From the NCBI GenBank assembly GCA_028875655.1, contig JAPPCX010000112.1, forward strand, positions 64,141-128,140: a DNA stretch of 64,000 nt. The letters are read 5' to 3'. Under the pieces are notes generated by a model. It made no database searches. It was not told the DNA's origin and saw nothing but the letters and a program-made list of their open reading frames with translations. This document shows, piece after piece, positions 16,498-24,604 of this stretch; position 1 is the stretch's first letter; each line of letters begins with the position of its first letter. Origin of the DNA: Chloroflexota bacterium (GTDB lineage: Bacteria; Chloroflexota; Dehalococcoidia; Lucifugimonadales; UBA3495). Made by a program: the position numbers and the translations under genes.

Positions 16498-18015
16498 CTA
16501 ATCATCGGCGATGGCGGGTTCGTCGATGAGGCCCACGTTGGAGTCGAGGGCGGCGAAGTCGTACTCCTGCGACGGCGCGGCCATGCGCCGGATCAGGATG
16601 ATAACCAGCGAGATGGCTGATGAAATCACCAGCGCCGAGGCGAAAGCCCAGAGCATTTGGCTGTTGGCCCAATCGGGAGCGGTGAGAGCCCACGGCGACA
16701 GCAGGTCGGGCTTGGGATAGTACAACGCCCCGATAACGATGCCGACGCCGCCGGCCAGCAGCACGCCCCAGCCGGGCATTCGCGCGGAGTACAGGCCCAC
16801 CAGCATCGGCACGGCGATGGCCGCTCCGATCAGGTCCGCAACGAGGAAAACGTAGAGCACGCTGTTGGCTTTCGTCGCCACGATTATGGCCGGAACCGCC
16901 AACACGATGGTCGCGATGCGGGCCACCCACATCAGCGTGCCGCGACCGATGTTCATGCCGGCCATGTCGGCGGCGATGTTGCTCGCCAGGCCGTTCATCA
17001 TAGTGTCCAGCGTGCTCATCGCCAGCATCAACGCGCAAATCAGCATGAGGAAGTGCATCCACAACGGGAACACATCGGAAGCCAGCGCAAAGAGAGCCAC
17101 GGCGACCTCCGGGTAGCCGAAGGGGTCCACCGAGCCGTTGCCCACGGCAGCGACGCCAGCCATACCCATGAGAAAGGTCAGCGGGATGGCAATGGCGGCG
17201 GCGCCCCACAGGCTCCGGTTGAGGGCCTGCTGATTTTCCACGGTGTACACCCGCTGCCACATGCCGGGGTGGAAGGCGTTGGAAGCGACGATGCCGATGA
17301 TCAGTACGATGGCGAAGAAGTAGCTATCGGCGCGGGAAACGGAGAGCGCCCCGGCCTCACCGGCCGACTTCCAGGCGCCGGTGCTGCCCACCAATACGGC
17401 GGCCACCACCAGCAGCAACAGCAATACCGGTATTAGAATCCAGAACTGGATGCGGTCCGTGTAGATGGAAACTCGCAGGCCCCCGTAGGCCGTATAGGCG
17501 ACCACCACCAGTCCCACTGCTACGGCGGTCGCCCACTTGGGCGATCCGGTGAGCACGCTCACGGCGTTGGTGATGGCAACCATTTCGGCGGTGATGAATA
17601 TGCCGATGACAAAAATGATGGCTACCGCGATGGCGACAAAGGGAACCGAGCCGAAACGGTGCTTGACGTACTCGGTGATCGAGTGGCCGTTGGGCATCAG
17701 TTGGCGGATGCGCGGCCCCACGAACATGAACATCACCGGGATGCCGGCCATGCCCAGCGCATAACCCACCAGGGAGATGATGCCGAAGTTGGCGCCCGAC
17801 TCCCCCGGGCTCATCAGCACCCAGGTGCCGAACATGGACGCCACCAGCGTGGCGATGCCCACGTTGGTGGGCGCGTGATTGCGGGAGACGGTGTAGTCCT
17901 CGACGCTCTGGCGACGTCGCCGCCAGGCGTAGGCCAAGCCCAGGACGAGGAAAACGGCACAGGCGACCACCAGGGTCACAATCCCCCACACCAAGGTGAT
18001 TTGAGTATCCAGCAT
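16498..18015 (-). CDS. Sodium:solute symporter, TPP-riboswitch controlled, probable thiamine/precursor uptake
   Basis: This 505-residue membrane protein has the sodium:solute symporter layout: 12-13 hydrophobic segments, SVEDYTVSRN after TM1, then ASMFGTWVLMSPGESGANFG. GLRVSIYTDRIQFWIL is the characteristic GG-x-R-x-x-x-x-T-D-x-x-Q stretch of the family. By itself the substrate would be unknown. The leader carries a complete TPP riboswitch and terminator, so the gene should be silenced when thiamine diphosphate is plentiful. That points to thiamine, HMP or a thiazole moiety as cargo. I recall SSS-family members (called ThiV) in earlier TPP-regulon reconstructions, but have not checked homology. 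No thiamine biosynthesis gene is adjacent. Confidence 0.85.
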   Translation of the reverse strand: MLDTQITLVWGIVTLVVACAVFLVLGLAYAWRRRRQSVEDYTVSRNHAPTNVGIATLVASMFGTWVLMSPGESGANFGIISLVGYALGMAGIPVMFMFVGPRIRQLMPNGHSITEYVKHRFGSVPFVAIAVAIIFVIGIFITAEMVAITNAVSVLTGSPKWATAVAVGLVVVAYTAYGGLRVSIYTDRIQFWILIPVLLLLLVVAAVLVGSTGAWKSAGEAGALSVSRADSYFFAIVLIIGIVASNAFHPGMWQRVYTVENQQALNRSLWGAAAIAIPLTFLMGMAGVAAVGNGSVDPFGYPEVAVALFALASDVFPLWMHFLMLICALMLAMSTLDTMMNGLASNIAADMAGMNIGRGTLMWVARIATIVLAVPAIIVATKANSVLYVFLVADLIGAAIAVPMLVGLYSARMPGWGVLLAGGVGIVIGALYYPKPDLLSPWALTAPDWANSQMLWAFASALVISSAISLVIILIRRMAAPSQEYDFAALDSNVGLIDEPAIADD

Positions 18016-18058
18016 GAAGACCCCCGATGTAGTTCAACCGCGGCGGCCCGTGTGCAAC

Positions 18059-18089
18059 AAAAAAACCGCCGGATTTTCAACTCTGGCGG
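18059..18089 (-). terminator. Intrinsic terminator of the TPP riboswitch leader
   Basis: On the minus strand CCGCC (18089-18085) pairs with GGCGG (18070-18066), followed by a run of seven T (18065-18059). It lies 44 nt before the symporter ATG and after the TPP aptamer. Its 5' arm region, CCGCCAGA (18089-18082), is perfectly complementary to TCTGGCGG at 18199-18192, which overlaps P1 of the aptamer, so it can be held open when the aptamer is not formed. Confidence 0.7.
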
Positions 18090-18103
18090 CAAACTAATGG
18101 CAA

Positions 18104-18201
18104 ATCCCAATTCCTACGCCGGCATTACCCGGATCAGGTGCTGCGGTCGGCGGCTTTTCGGCCACCCTCTCAGCCTGGCAAAACCAAGCTCCCGCCAGAA
18201 T
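18104..18201 (-). promoter_or_regulatory. TPP riboswitch aptamer
   Basis: Read on the minus strand, the leader contains the conserved THI-box elements in order: GGGAGC, GGCTGAGAGGGTGG, ACCTGATCCGGGTAATGCC and GGCGTAGGAA. P1 can be drawn as ATTCTGG (18201-18195) with TTGGGAT (18110-18104), using several G-U pairs. P3 is CTTGG...CCAGG. The aptamer is directly upstream of a terminator and the sodium symporter gene, in the same direction, so it should switch transcription off when TPP binds. Confidence 0.92.
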
Positions 18202-18332
18202 CTTATTCGGTTGTGGCCCGACGATACCACAGCGCGGCGGGGCGGTCAAGCGGGGGGTTGCTTGCCTGCGAGGGATTGCTTGCCCGGGGACGCGATGGCA
18301 CTATGGTCGGCGCTCAGCGGAGGAATGAACAA

Positions 18333-20243
18333 ATGGGAATAGAGGCGTTGACACACCGGGACGACGGCGCGCCGGCAACGGTTCCCGCCTTGGAACCGGA
18401 CTGGCGGGAGTGGGTGAGCCCCACCGACGCCCACAACTGGATGCTCAAGGACCCGCTGATCGACTGGCTGGAATTGTACGGCGACCGGCTGGACGCGGTT
18501 TCCAAAGCGGAGACGGACGACTATGACGCCAACCTGGACTTTGGCAAGTTCGTCGGCGAAAAGGCGGCGGCGTTCCGGGCCGGCATCCGGCGCCTGCTTG
18601 AGGAACGGCACGAGGTAGTCGCCATCGGGCGGAGCCGTGAGGACGCGCAACGCCTGGACCGGGCGCGGGAGACATTCGCGGTGATGCAGCGCGGCGCGCC
18701 GATAATCCACCGGGCCGTGCTGCGGGACGCCGAACACCGCACCTACGGGTGGGCGGATTTCTTGATTCGGAGCGACGTTTTGCGCGAGCTGTTTCCTGAT
18801 GATATGTCTGATGCGGAGGCGGCGGTTGCCGCGCCCGATCTGGCCGGGGCCGACTGGCATTACCGGGTTGTGAACGTCAAGTACATGACGCTGCACTTGA
18901 ACGCCGCCGGCACGGAGCTGGGCAACGGCGGGAATGCGGCGCGCAAGGCCGAGCTGTACCTCCTGAACCGGATGCTGGGACGGTTGCAGGGCTACCTGCC
19001 GCCGGCGTCATACGTGCTGGGACGGGGGTGGACGCTAACCCGGCAAAGGCAAGGCCAAAGGGAAACCCACAGCGGCGACAGCGCGCTGGAGCGGCTGGGG
19101 CGGGTTCCGCAGGACGGCAGCATCGCGCGGGGACTCCCTATTGGTGAGGAAGTTGAACGAGCGCTGGAATGGGTGAGACGGGTAAGAACGGAGGGCGATG
19201 GCTGGGAAGTATTGCCCACACCGTCGGTTCCCGAGCTTTACCCGAACATGAAGAGCGGCACCGATTCAGACCTGATGGTGGGCAGCGGCGGCGAACCGGG
19301 CGCGGACGCCGGCGACGGTGAATCGGGCGAGCAATGGGTTAGCGTGAAAAAGCGCGTGGCGTCGGGGTTGAAAGAGTTGACCCAACTTTGGCGGGTGAGC
19401 GTCGCCGGGCGCGAGCAGGCTCATGGCGCGGGCATTTTCCGCTGGGATGACCCACGAGTCACGCCAGACGCCGTGGGCGTTGGCGGCCAAAACTACGGCC
19501 CGATCCTGGAACAGTTGTTGGCCATTAACGTGGACGACGGCCCGCCGGTGCGCCCGGAACGGATTGATGTGGACCGGGACGTGTGGCACGGAACGCCCGG
19601 CGTGGAATTCTACGTTGATTTTGAGTATTGCAGCGACCTGGACGATGATTTCGCCAAACTGCCGGAGAAGGGAGGGCAGCCGCTGATTTTCATGATAGGG
19701 TGCGGGCACCTGGAAAACGGAGAATGGCAGTTCAAGTCGCTGGTCACGGAGTTTCTGACACTACGGGAAGAGGCGCGCATCGTGAGCGAGTGGATCGAGC
19801 ACATGCGGTCAGTCCGGGAACGTTTGGAGCCGGGCAACACTCAGCCGCGCGTCTTCCACTGGTCGCAAGCGGAAACCAACGCCTACCGGGGAGCCAGGGA
19901 ACGACACGGCTGGCCGGCCGGCTGGCCCGAACTGGGCTGGTATGACTTCCTGGACCGAGTGATGCGCGCGGAGCCGGTTGTGGTAAGAGGCGCGTTCGAT
20001 TTCGGGCTGAAGTCGGTGGCGCGGGCCATGCGCCGGCATGGCTTCATCGAAACGGAATGGGACGACAGCAATCCGGTTGACGGCCTGGGTGCGATGGTGG
20101 GCGCGTGGCGGTGCAACGCCGAGGCCAGGCGGCTCGCCATTCCCATGGGCGAACTGCCGCTGATGGACGATATCGCGGGCTACAACGAGGTGGACTGCAA
20201 GGCGATGATGGAGATCGTGCGCTATCTGCGAGCGAATCACTAG
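18333..20243 (+). CDS. Predicted RecB-like/RNase H-fold nuclease (TM0106 type)
   Basis: This 636-residue protein looks like the predicted RecB-family nucleases that join an N-terminal PD-(D/E)XK domain with a C-terminal DEDD ribonuclease-H-like domain (YprB-like). The C-terminal part has YVDFEY (Asp429, Glu431), WYDFLDRV and the terminal YNEVDCKAMMEIVRYL (Asp621). Those are the expected DEDD positions. In the N-part, TYGWADFLIR (Asp142) and VVNVKYM (Lys183) fit PD-(D/E)XK, but the (D/E) position is Asn181. The start at 18333 follows GGAGG by 9 nt; the open frame upstream runs through the riboswitch and is not coding. No cas genes are near. It is probably a DNA or RNA repair nuclease. Confidence 0.72.
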   Translation: MGIEALTHRDDGAPATVPALEPDWREWVSPTDAHNWMLKDPLIDWLELYGDRLDAVSKAETDDYDANLDFGKFVGEKAAAFRAGIRRLLEERHEVVAIGRSREDAQRLDRARETFAVMQRGAPIIHRAVLRDAEHRTYGWADFLIRSDVLRELFPDDMSDAEAAVAAPDLAGADWHYRVVNVKYMTLHLNAAGTELGNGGNAARKAELYLLNRMLGRLQGYLPPASYVLGRGWTLTRQRQGQRETHSGDSALERLGRVPQDGSIARGLPIGEEVERALEWVRRVRTEGDGWEVLPTPSVPELYPNMKSGTDSDLMVGSGGEPGADAGDGESGEQWVSVKKRVASGLKELTQLWRVSVAGREQAHGAGIFRWDDPRVTPDAVGVGGQNYGPILEQLLAINVDDGPPVRPERIDVDRDVWHGTPGVEFYVDFEYCSDLDDDFAKLPEKGGQPLIFMIGCGHLENGEWQFKSLVTEFLTLREEARIVSEWIEHMRSVRERLEPGNTQPRVFHWSQAETNAYRGARERHGWPAGWPELGWYDFLDRVMRAEPVVVRGAFDFGLKSVARAMRRHGFIETEWDDSNPVDGLGAMVGAWRCNAEARRLAIPMGELPLMDDIAGYNEVDCKAMMEIVRYLRANH

Positions 20244-20289
20244 GCGGTGTTGGGAGTATAATTGGGCGACCGGACAGGAGGCAGCGACG

Positions 20290-21306
20290 ATGACGACAAC
20301 CCAGGGAACGCAGCAAGATGCCACCGCCGAACGGCTCTGGACCTACGACACGGTGCGCGTCGGTCAAGCCGGCGCGGAAACCCAGGTTACCCTCACCGGC
20401 GAGGACATCGCCGAATACGCAGCGTGTGCCCAGAACCCCGACGCGCGGTACTCGATGCCGGGGGCCGGTGGGGACGCGCCGCGCATGATGGCGATGCCGA
20501 CTATGGCGCTGACCTACGCGCCACTGCTGCGGGACGAGATTGCCGAGGCCAACGGGTTTGTGGCCCAGGAGCGTTCGGTTACGGCGCGGCGTCAGACCCC
20601 GTTCGCCAAGTGCGAAATCCGCTGGTACCGGCCGGTGTACGCCGGCGAGACGCTGACCGCCAGCCGTCGGGTGTACGAGAAGTACGAGCGGCGCGGCAGC
20701 AAGTTCGTGACCTTCCGTGTTTCGGCCTTCGATGAGGCCGGCGCGGTGGTCGCCAGCTACGACTACACCTGCATCTTCGAGTATTCGGCGGGGCAGCGCG
20801 CGGTTCCCGATGCGTCCGACCAGGTTACGGTAGCCCAGGATACGGACGCCGTGCCGGACCCGGCCCAGTTCTTGACGTGGGAACAGGCCGGCACGGGGAC
20901 GGCGTTGCCGCGTACCCTGGCGGTGGGCGAAACGACGGAGAATATCCTGCGCAAAAACGCGCATCGTCTGGCCGGCCGGCCCAGCGAGAGCAACATCCAC
21001 ACCGACGAGGAATTCGCGCGGCAGAACATCTTTGGCGGCGCCGTGAACGCGGGGCCGGCCACCTTGTCATACGTTGACCGCTTCCTGGGTCTGAACTTCC
21101 CGCCGGAAGCGTTGTACAACGGCGGCAGCCTGCTGATGCGGGCCATCACCCCGTTCCGAGCTGGGGACGTGGTGACCTTCTCGGGAGAAATCACCGGCGC
21201 CGGCGGCAACCTGTACGGGCAGCGCAAGGCTCAGGTGCGTATCCGCGGCGTGAACCAGCGCGACGAGCTGGTGTCGCTTTCGGACGCGACCGTAACGTTT
21301 GCGTAG
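20290..21306 (+). CDS. MaoC-like double hot-dog dehydratase
   Basis: This 338-residue protein has two hot-dog halves. The first (about 1-160) includes ARRQTPFAKCEIRWYRPVYAGETLTASRRV. The second (about 190-338) includes the hydratase-like NIHTDEEFARQNIFGGAVNAGPATLSYVDRFL and FRAGDVVTFSGEITGAGG. MaoC family enzymes hydrate enoyl-CoA or dehydrate beta-hydroxyacyl-CoA. The usual catalytic D-x-N-x-x-H is replaced by N-x-H-T-D-E, so the active site may differ. AGGAGG precedes the ATG. The YbaK gene follows 12 nt later, suggesting an operon, but their roles do not obviously connect. Confidence 0.82.
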   Translation: MTTTQGTQQDATAERLWTYDTVRVGQAGAETQVTLTGEDIAEYAACAQNPDARYSMPGAGGDAPRMMAMPTMALTYAPLLRDEIAEANGFVAQERSVTARRQTPFAKCEIRWYRPVYAGETLTASRRVYEKYERRGSKFVTFRVSAFDEAGAVVASYDYTCIFEYSAGQRAVPDASDQVTVAQDTDAVPDPAQFLTWEQAGTGTALPRTLAVGETTENILRKNAHRLAGRPSESNIHTDEEFARQNIFGGAVNAGPATLSYVDRFLGLNFPPEALYNGGSLLMRAITPFRAGDVVTFSGEITGAGGNLYGQRKAQVRIRGVNQRDELVSLSDATVTFA

Positions 21307-21318
21307 AGTGGTGGCCAA

Positions 21319-21828
21319 ATGACGATGGAAACACCGGAAGAAATCGAAGGGCGAGTGCGGACGGCGCTGGATGAGTTGGGCATCGCCGGCTGGGAATGGA
21401 TTGAGATCGACCCGCAGTATGGCGACACGGCGGACTTCTGCGAGCAGTACGGGTACGATCTGCCCCACTCGGCCAACACCATCATCGTGGCGAGCAAGCG
21501 GGGGCCGGCGGCCTACTGCGCCGGCATCGTGCGGGCTTGCGACCGGCTGGACGTGAACAAGCGGGTGCGCGGACTGATGGGCGTGTCGCGGGCGTCGTTC
21601 GCGTCGGCGGACGAGACGCGGGAAGTGACCGGCATGATGATCGGTGGGGTAACGGCGCTGGCGCTGCCGGACGGCCTGCCAATCTATGCCGACGCGCGCC
21701 TGCTGGAGATGGACTACATCATCCTGGGCGCGGGCAGCCGCTCGGGCAAAGTGAAGCTGGCGCCGCAAGAGCTGGAGAAACTGCCGGGTTTGGAGTTCAT
21801 CGAGGCCCTGTCGATTTCTGCGGAGTGA
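21319..21828 (+). CDS. YbaK/EbsC-like aminoacyl-tRNA deacylase domain protein
   Basis: This 169-residue protein ends with GGVTALALPDGLPIYADARLLEMDYIILGAGSRSGKVKLAPQELEKLPG when read across 115-165. That is the YbaK/ProX pattern: a Gly-Gly-x-x-P/A loop, a VD-like strand, then AG.R..K and a P-x-x-L end. The family removes mischarged amino acids from tRNA, and YbaK itself clears Cys from tRNA-Pro. The N-terminal half carries TIIVASKRGPAAYCAG, where the family usually has a Lys or Arg near the active site. It follows MaoC by 12 nt. Its precise tRNA specificity is unclear. Confidence 0.75.
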   Translation: MTMETPEEIEGRVRTALDELGIAGWEWIEIDPQYGDTADFCEQYGYDLPHSANTIIVASKRGPAAYCAGIVRACDRLDVNKRVRGLMGVSRASFASADETREVTGMMIGGVTALALPDGLPIYADARLLEMDYIILGAGSRSGKVKLAPQELEKLPGLEFIEALSISAE

Positions 21829-21959
21829 CCTCGCCCCGGTTTGTGAATCAGGTTGTTATAGTGTAGATTACTTTGGCCGGCTGCGGGAAATGATCCAACG
21901 CTTCTCGCGTCGCCGGCAACCCCATTAAGGAACGCCTCATTCGCCGGAGGGTATGACGA

Positions 21960-23123
21960 ATGGCTAACACTCCGCTTTTTCCCGTAACCGTGGTCGGTAG
22001 CTGGCCCCGTTCCGCCGATTTGATCCGCGCGCTGCGCCGCAAGGAAGCTGGCGAGATCACGCTGGCCGAATTCAACGAAGTGGCCGACGATGAAGTGCTG
22101 GCCTGCATCCGCGCCCAGGAAGCGGCCGGCGCGGACATAATCAGCGACGGCGAGCAGCGCCGCGACAACTTCTACTCGTTCGCGGTGGACAAGCTCAACG
22201 GCATGCAGCTGATGAAGGTGTCGGAGTTGCTGGACTATTCCTCCGACCGCGCCCGCATGGAGGAAGTGCTGCGCGCCCTGGACGTGCCGTCCTTCGCCAT
22301 CAAGAGCCCCATCGTGATCGACACCATCAGCAAACGGCACGGGTTGGCCCTCGACGAGCTGGCCTTTATGAAGGAACACACTGACCGGGCCATCATGGTT
22401 CCCATTCCCGGCCCCTATATGCTCACCCGCTCCGGCTGGTTCGAGGGCTTGTCCGACAAAGCCTATCCCTCGCCCGACGACCTGGCCAGGGACGTGGTGG
22501 AAATCCTGCGCGAGGAGATTATCGCCCTGCGCGACCACGGTTGCGATTTCGTGCAGCTGGATGAACCCACCCTTTCCCAGGTGGTGTTCGGCGAGGAAAC
22601 CACCGAGACCTTCATGTGCGCCGCCCTGCCCAACCGCCGCGACCCCACCGACGAGCTGGAAATGGCGGTGCGGTTGATGAACGAGACCCTGGACGGCATC
22701 GACGGCATCAAGACCGGCGTACACGTCTGCCGGGGCAACTGGAGCAAGAAGGAAGAGGTGTTGTTGCAGGGCAATTACGGCCCCATGCTACCCTACCTGA
22801 CCCAGATGAACATTGACCGGTTGGTGCTGGAGTGCGCTACGCCCCGCGCCGGCGAGATGGCTGTGTTCCAGGAATACGCCAACGAGAAGGAAATCGGCCT
22901 GGGCGTGGTCAACCCCCGCACCGACGACGTCGAGCCGGCCGAGCAGATCGTGGCGCGCGTCAAGGAACTGATGCAGTATTTCGATCCTGACAAGATCTAC
23001 CTCAACCCGGACTGCGGATTCGGCACCTTCGCCGAGCGCAACGTCAACACCCACGACATGGCCGCCAAGAAGATGCAGGTAATCACCGAAGCCGCGGAGA
23101 TTCTGCGCGCGGAGTATGAGTAG
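21960..23123 (+). CDS. MetE C-terminal domain-like methyltransferase
   Basis: This 387-residue protein corresponds to the C-terminal catalytic barrel of cobalamin-independent methionine synthase without its N-terminal half. The N-terminus FPVTVVGSWPRS is the usual opening. Zinc ligands appear as His255 and Cys257 (GVHVCRG), a Glu in LVLECATP and Cys352 in LNPDCGFG. DFVQLDEPTLS is the expected middle motif. Such short MetE homologues are either core methionine synthases or methyltransferases acting on unknown thiols. GGAGGG lies upstream of the ATG. The last 8 nt overlap the start of the DUF4258-like gene. Confidence 0.86.
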   Translation: MANTPLFPVTVVGSWPRSADLIRALRRKEAGEITLAEFNEVADDEVLACIRAQEAAGADIISDGEQRRDNFYSFAVDKLNGMQLMKVSELLDYSSDRARMEEVLRALDVPSFAIKSPIVIDTISKRHGLALDELAFMKEHTDRAIMVPIPGPYMLTRSGWFEGLSDKAYPSPDDLARDVVEILREEIIALRDHGCDFVQLDEPTLSQVVFGEETTETFMCAALPNRRDPTDELEMAVRLMNETLDGIDGIKTGVHVCRGNWSKKEEVLLQGNYGPMLPYLTQMNIDRLVLECATPRAGEMAVFQEYANEKEIGLGVVNPRTDDVEPAEQIVARVKELMQYFDPDKIYLNPDCGFGTFAERNVNTHDMAAKKMQVITEAAEILRAEYE

Positions 23124-23514
23124 CGACTACGCCGCCGGATTGCCGCCTACGCTGACAGTTGCCGGCGTTGAAAGGGAGATAACCATCCACCTGCAACAGC
23201 GGGCAGAAGAGCGGAGGTACATCACGGAGGAGAATCTGGTTGAAGTTTTGCGCAATTGGGTTGCACGCGGCATCCGGTACGATGAGCCCAGATTCAATGA
23301 ACCCAGAAGAGCAAGCATGGTCTATTGGGGCTGGATAGAGTATGCAGGAGCTGAGCGCTTGATGCGAGTGGCAGTTTCCATGGACGACCGACGGATTGCC
23401 TCGGCCTTCACAGACGATACGGCTACCGAGAAAATGAACCGTGGAGACATCGGTTACTTTCAGCGAAACTACGAACGATGGGAGATGCGAAATGAAGCTG
23501 AAAGTGCACTATGA
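23116..23514 (+). CDS. DUF4258-like protein, possible RelE-type toxin
   Basis: This 132-residue protein has the short helix HLQQRAEERRYITEENLVEVLRNW near residues 26-49 (His, Arg, Glu-Arg, then Ile-x-Thr), typical of DUF4258-like proteins in the RelE/ParE toxin fold. It continues into two strands (YWGWIEYAGAERLMRVAVSMD and RRIASAFTDD), where catalytic residues would lie. Its start overlaps the MetE-like stop by 8 nt (ATGAGTAG). The DUF2283-like gene starts inside its last codons. The two small overlapping genes resemble a toxin-antitoxin pair, but the DUF4258 match is by eye only. Confidence 0.62.
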   Translation: MSSDYAAGLPPTLTVAGVEREITIHLQQRAEERRYITEENLVEVLRNWVARGIRYDEPRFNEPRRASMVYWGWIEYAGAERLMRVAVSMDDRRIASAFTDDTATEKMNRGDIGYFQRNYERWEMRNEAESAL

Positions 23515-23899
23515 CCCTGATTGTGATGCGATTGGCGCAAACTACAAACAGCCGCACGATGGGGCCCGCGAGGTGGAAGGACTCGGTTGGGTCGTGATAG
23601 ACCTGCTCGACAGGGAAAGTCATGTACCAGTCGGACTGGAAGTGATCGGCATCAGCGCGTGGCTGCCACTGGGCAAGCGTGGCTATTGCGAGGAAACCGA
23701 CGTCCTGACCTTCGGCGATGGCGTGGAGACCGCAACGGTGGTTGCGGTAAATGGCGACCTGGTTGCGTACTGGGGCCCGGATAAATACGATCCTGACTCG
23801 TCTTTGCTGCCTATCGCGGTTGACCTGCACAACGCTTCGAAGCATCTCGCCCCCGTCATCGCGGCAACGTCTCTACCAGTGAACGTAGCCAACGGCTAA
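23492..23899 (+). CDS. DUF2283-like small protein, possible antitoxin
   Basis: This 135-residue protein starts with MKLKVHYDPDCDAIGANY, the usual opening of DUF2283 proteins (M-K-x-x-Y-D-x-x-x-D-A). It is longer than the 50-70 residues of most members: after the domain come two more segments (EVIGISAWLPLGKRGYCEE and ETATVVAVNGDLVAYWG) I do not recognise. The start at 23492 has GGGAG 8 nt before it and overlaps the DUF4258-like gene by 23 nt. DUF2283 genes often sit next to DUF4258 genes, which is why I list it as a possible antitoxin. Confidence 0.6.
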   Translation: MKLKVHYDPDCDAIGANYKQPHDGAREVEGLGWVVIDLLDRESHVPVGLEVIGISAWLPLGKRGYCEETDVLTFGDGVETATVVAVNGDLVAYWGPDKYDPDSSLLPIAVDLHNASKHLAPVIAATSLPVNVANG

Positions 23900-23928
23900 G
23901 CGTCCGGGCGTTCCCTCTTTTCGTTAAT

Positions 23929-24039
23929 GTCAGAATCAGGATTTACGGGATTAGAGGATTATCAGGATTGGTAACTCTCTGCTTTGAATGGATCCAATCC
24001 TGGAAATCCAGAAATCCGGTAAATCCTGATTCTGATAAC
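23929..24039. repeat. GTCAGAATCAGGATT nested inverted repeat, second copy
   Basis: The left arm GTCAGAATCAGGATTTACGG (23929) mirrors GTAAATCCTGATTCTGATAAC ending at 24039. As in the copy at 13034-13140, the core contains extra AGGATT and AATCC pairs, and the length (111 bp) is similar. It occupies most of the gap before the OsmC gene. Confidence 0.78.
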
Positions 24040-24067
24040 TATCTCAACGACAACCAAGGAGCTCGAC

Positions 24068-24604
24068 ATGGCACAGCAACAAGAAAACCTGAACGGATTG
24101 CCCCGCGAAAAATTGACCGAAGTGCTGGATTCCTTCCGCGACCCCGACGTTTTCAACGCAGTGACCGGCCCCTGGAAGTCCCGCGTCGTCTGGCAGGACG
24201 GGATGCGCGCCCGCGCCTACATGCGGAACCACCAGGTTGACATGGACGAGCCCGGCGACCTGACCGCTACCGATGTTGCCGCCAGCGCTCATGAGCAACT
24301 GCTGTCCGCCGTAGGGAGTTGCATGACGGTGGGCTTCGTGGTCAACGCCACCAAGCAGGGCGTGCGCATCCATGACCTGGAAATCGCCGTGGAGGGCTAC
24401 TTCGACAACATTCGCAAGTGGGCCGGCGTCGAGGACGAGGGTAATCCCGGCTACGGCCAGATTTCCGCCAAGTGCTTCGTGCGCGCCGACGCCGACGAGG
24501 ACACCCTGCGCGAGATCTGGCGGCTGGCGGTGGAGGGTTCACCCGTCACCCAGTCCGTCGCCAATCCTACGTCCGTGGCAACCGATTTTGAGATGGTGGG
24601 TTAA
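24068..24604 (+). CDS. OsmC-family protein, second Cys replaced
   Basis: This 178-residue protein fits OsmC/Ohr-like proteins, which reduce organic peroxides through two cysteines. The peroxidatic-type Cys is in EQLLSAVGSCMTVGFVV. The usual second Cys (in C-P-V) is Ser in EGSPVTQSVAN, so a classic two-Cys cycle is not possible. Such members may be one-Cys peroxidases or bind other thiols. AAGGAG precedes the ATG. The stop overlaps the start of the rhodanese gene (TAATG), a strong hint that they are cotranslated and that the protein handles sulfur or persulfide chemistry rather than only peroxides. Confidence 0.8.
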   Translation: MAQQQENLNGLPREKLTEVLDSFRDPDVFNAVTGPWKSRVVWQDGMRARAYMRNHQVDMDEPGDLTATDVAASAHEQLLSAVGSCMTVGFVVNATKQGVRIHDLEIAVEGYFDNIRKWAGVEDEGNPGYGQISAKCFVRADADEDTLREIWRLAVEGSPVTQSVANPTSVATDFEMVG

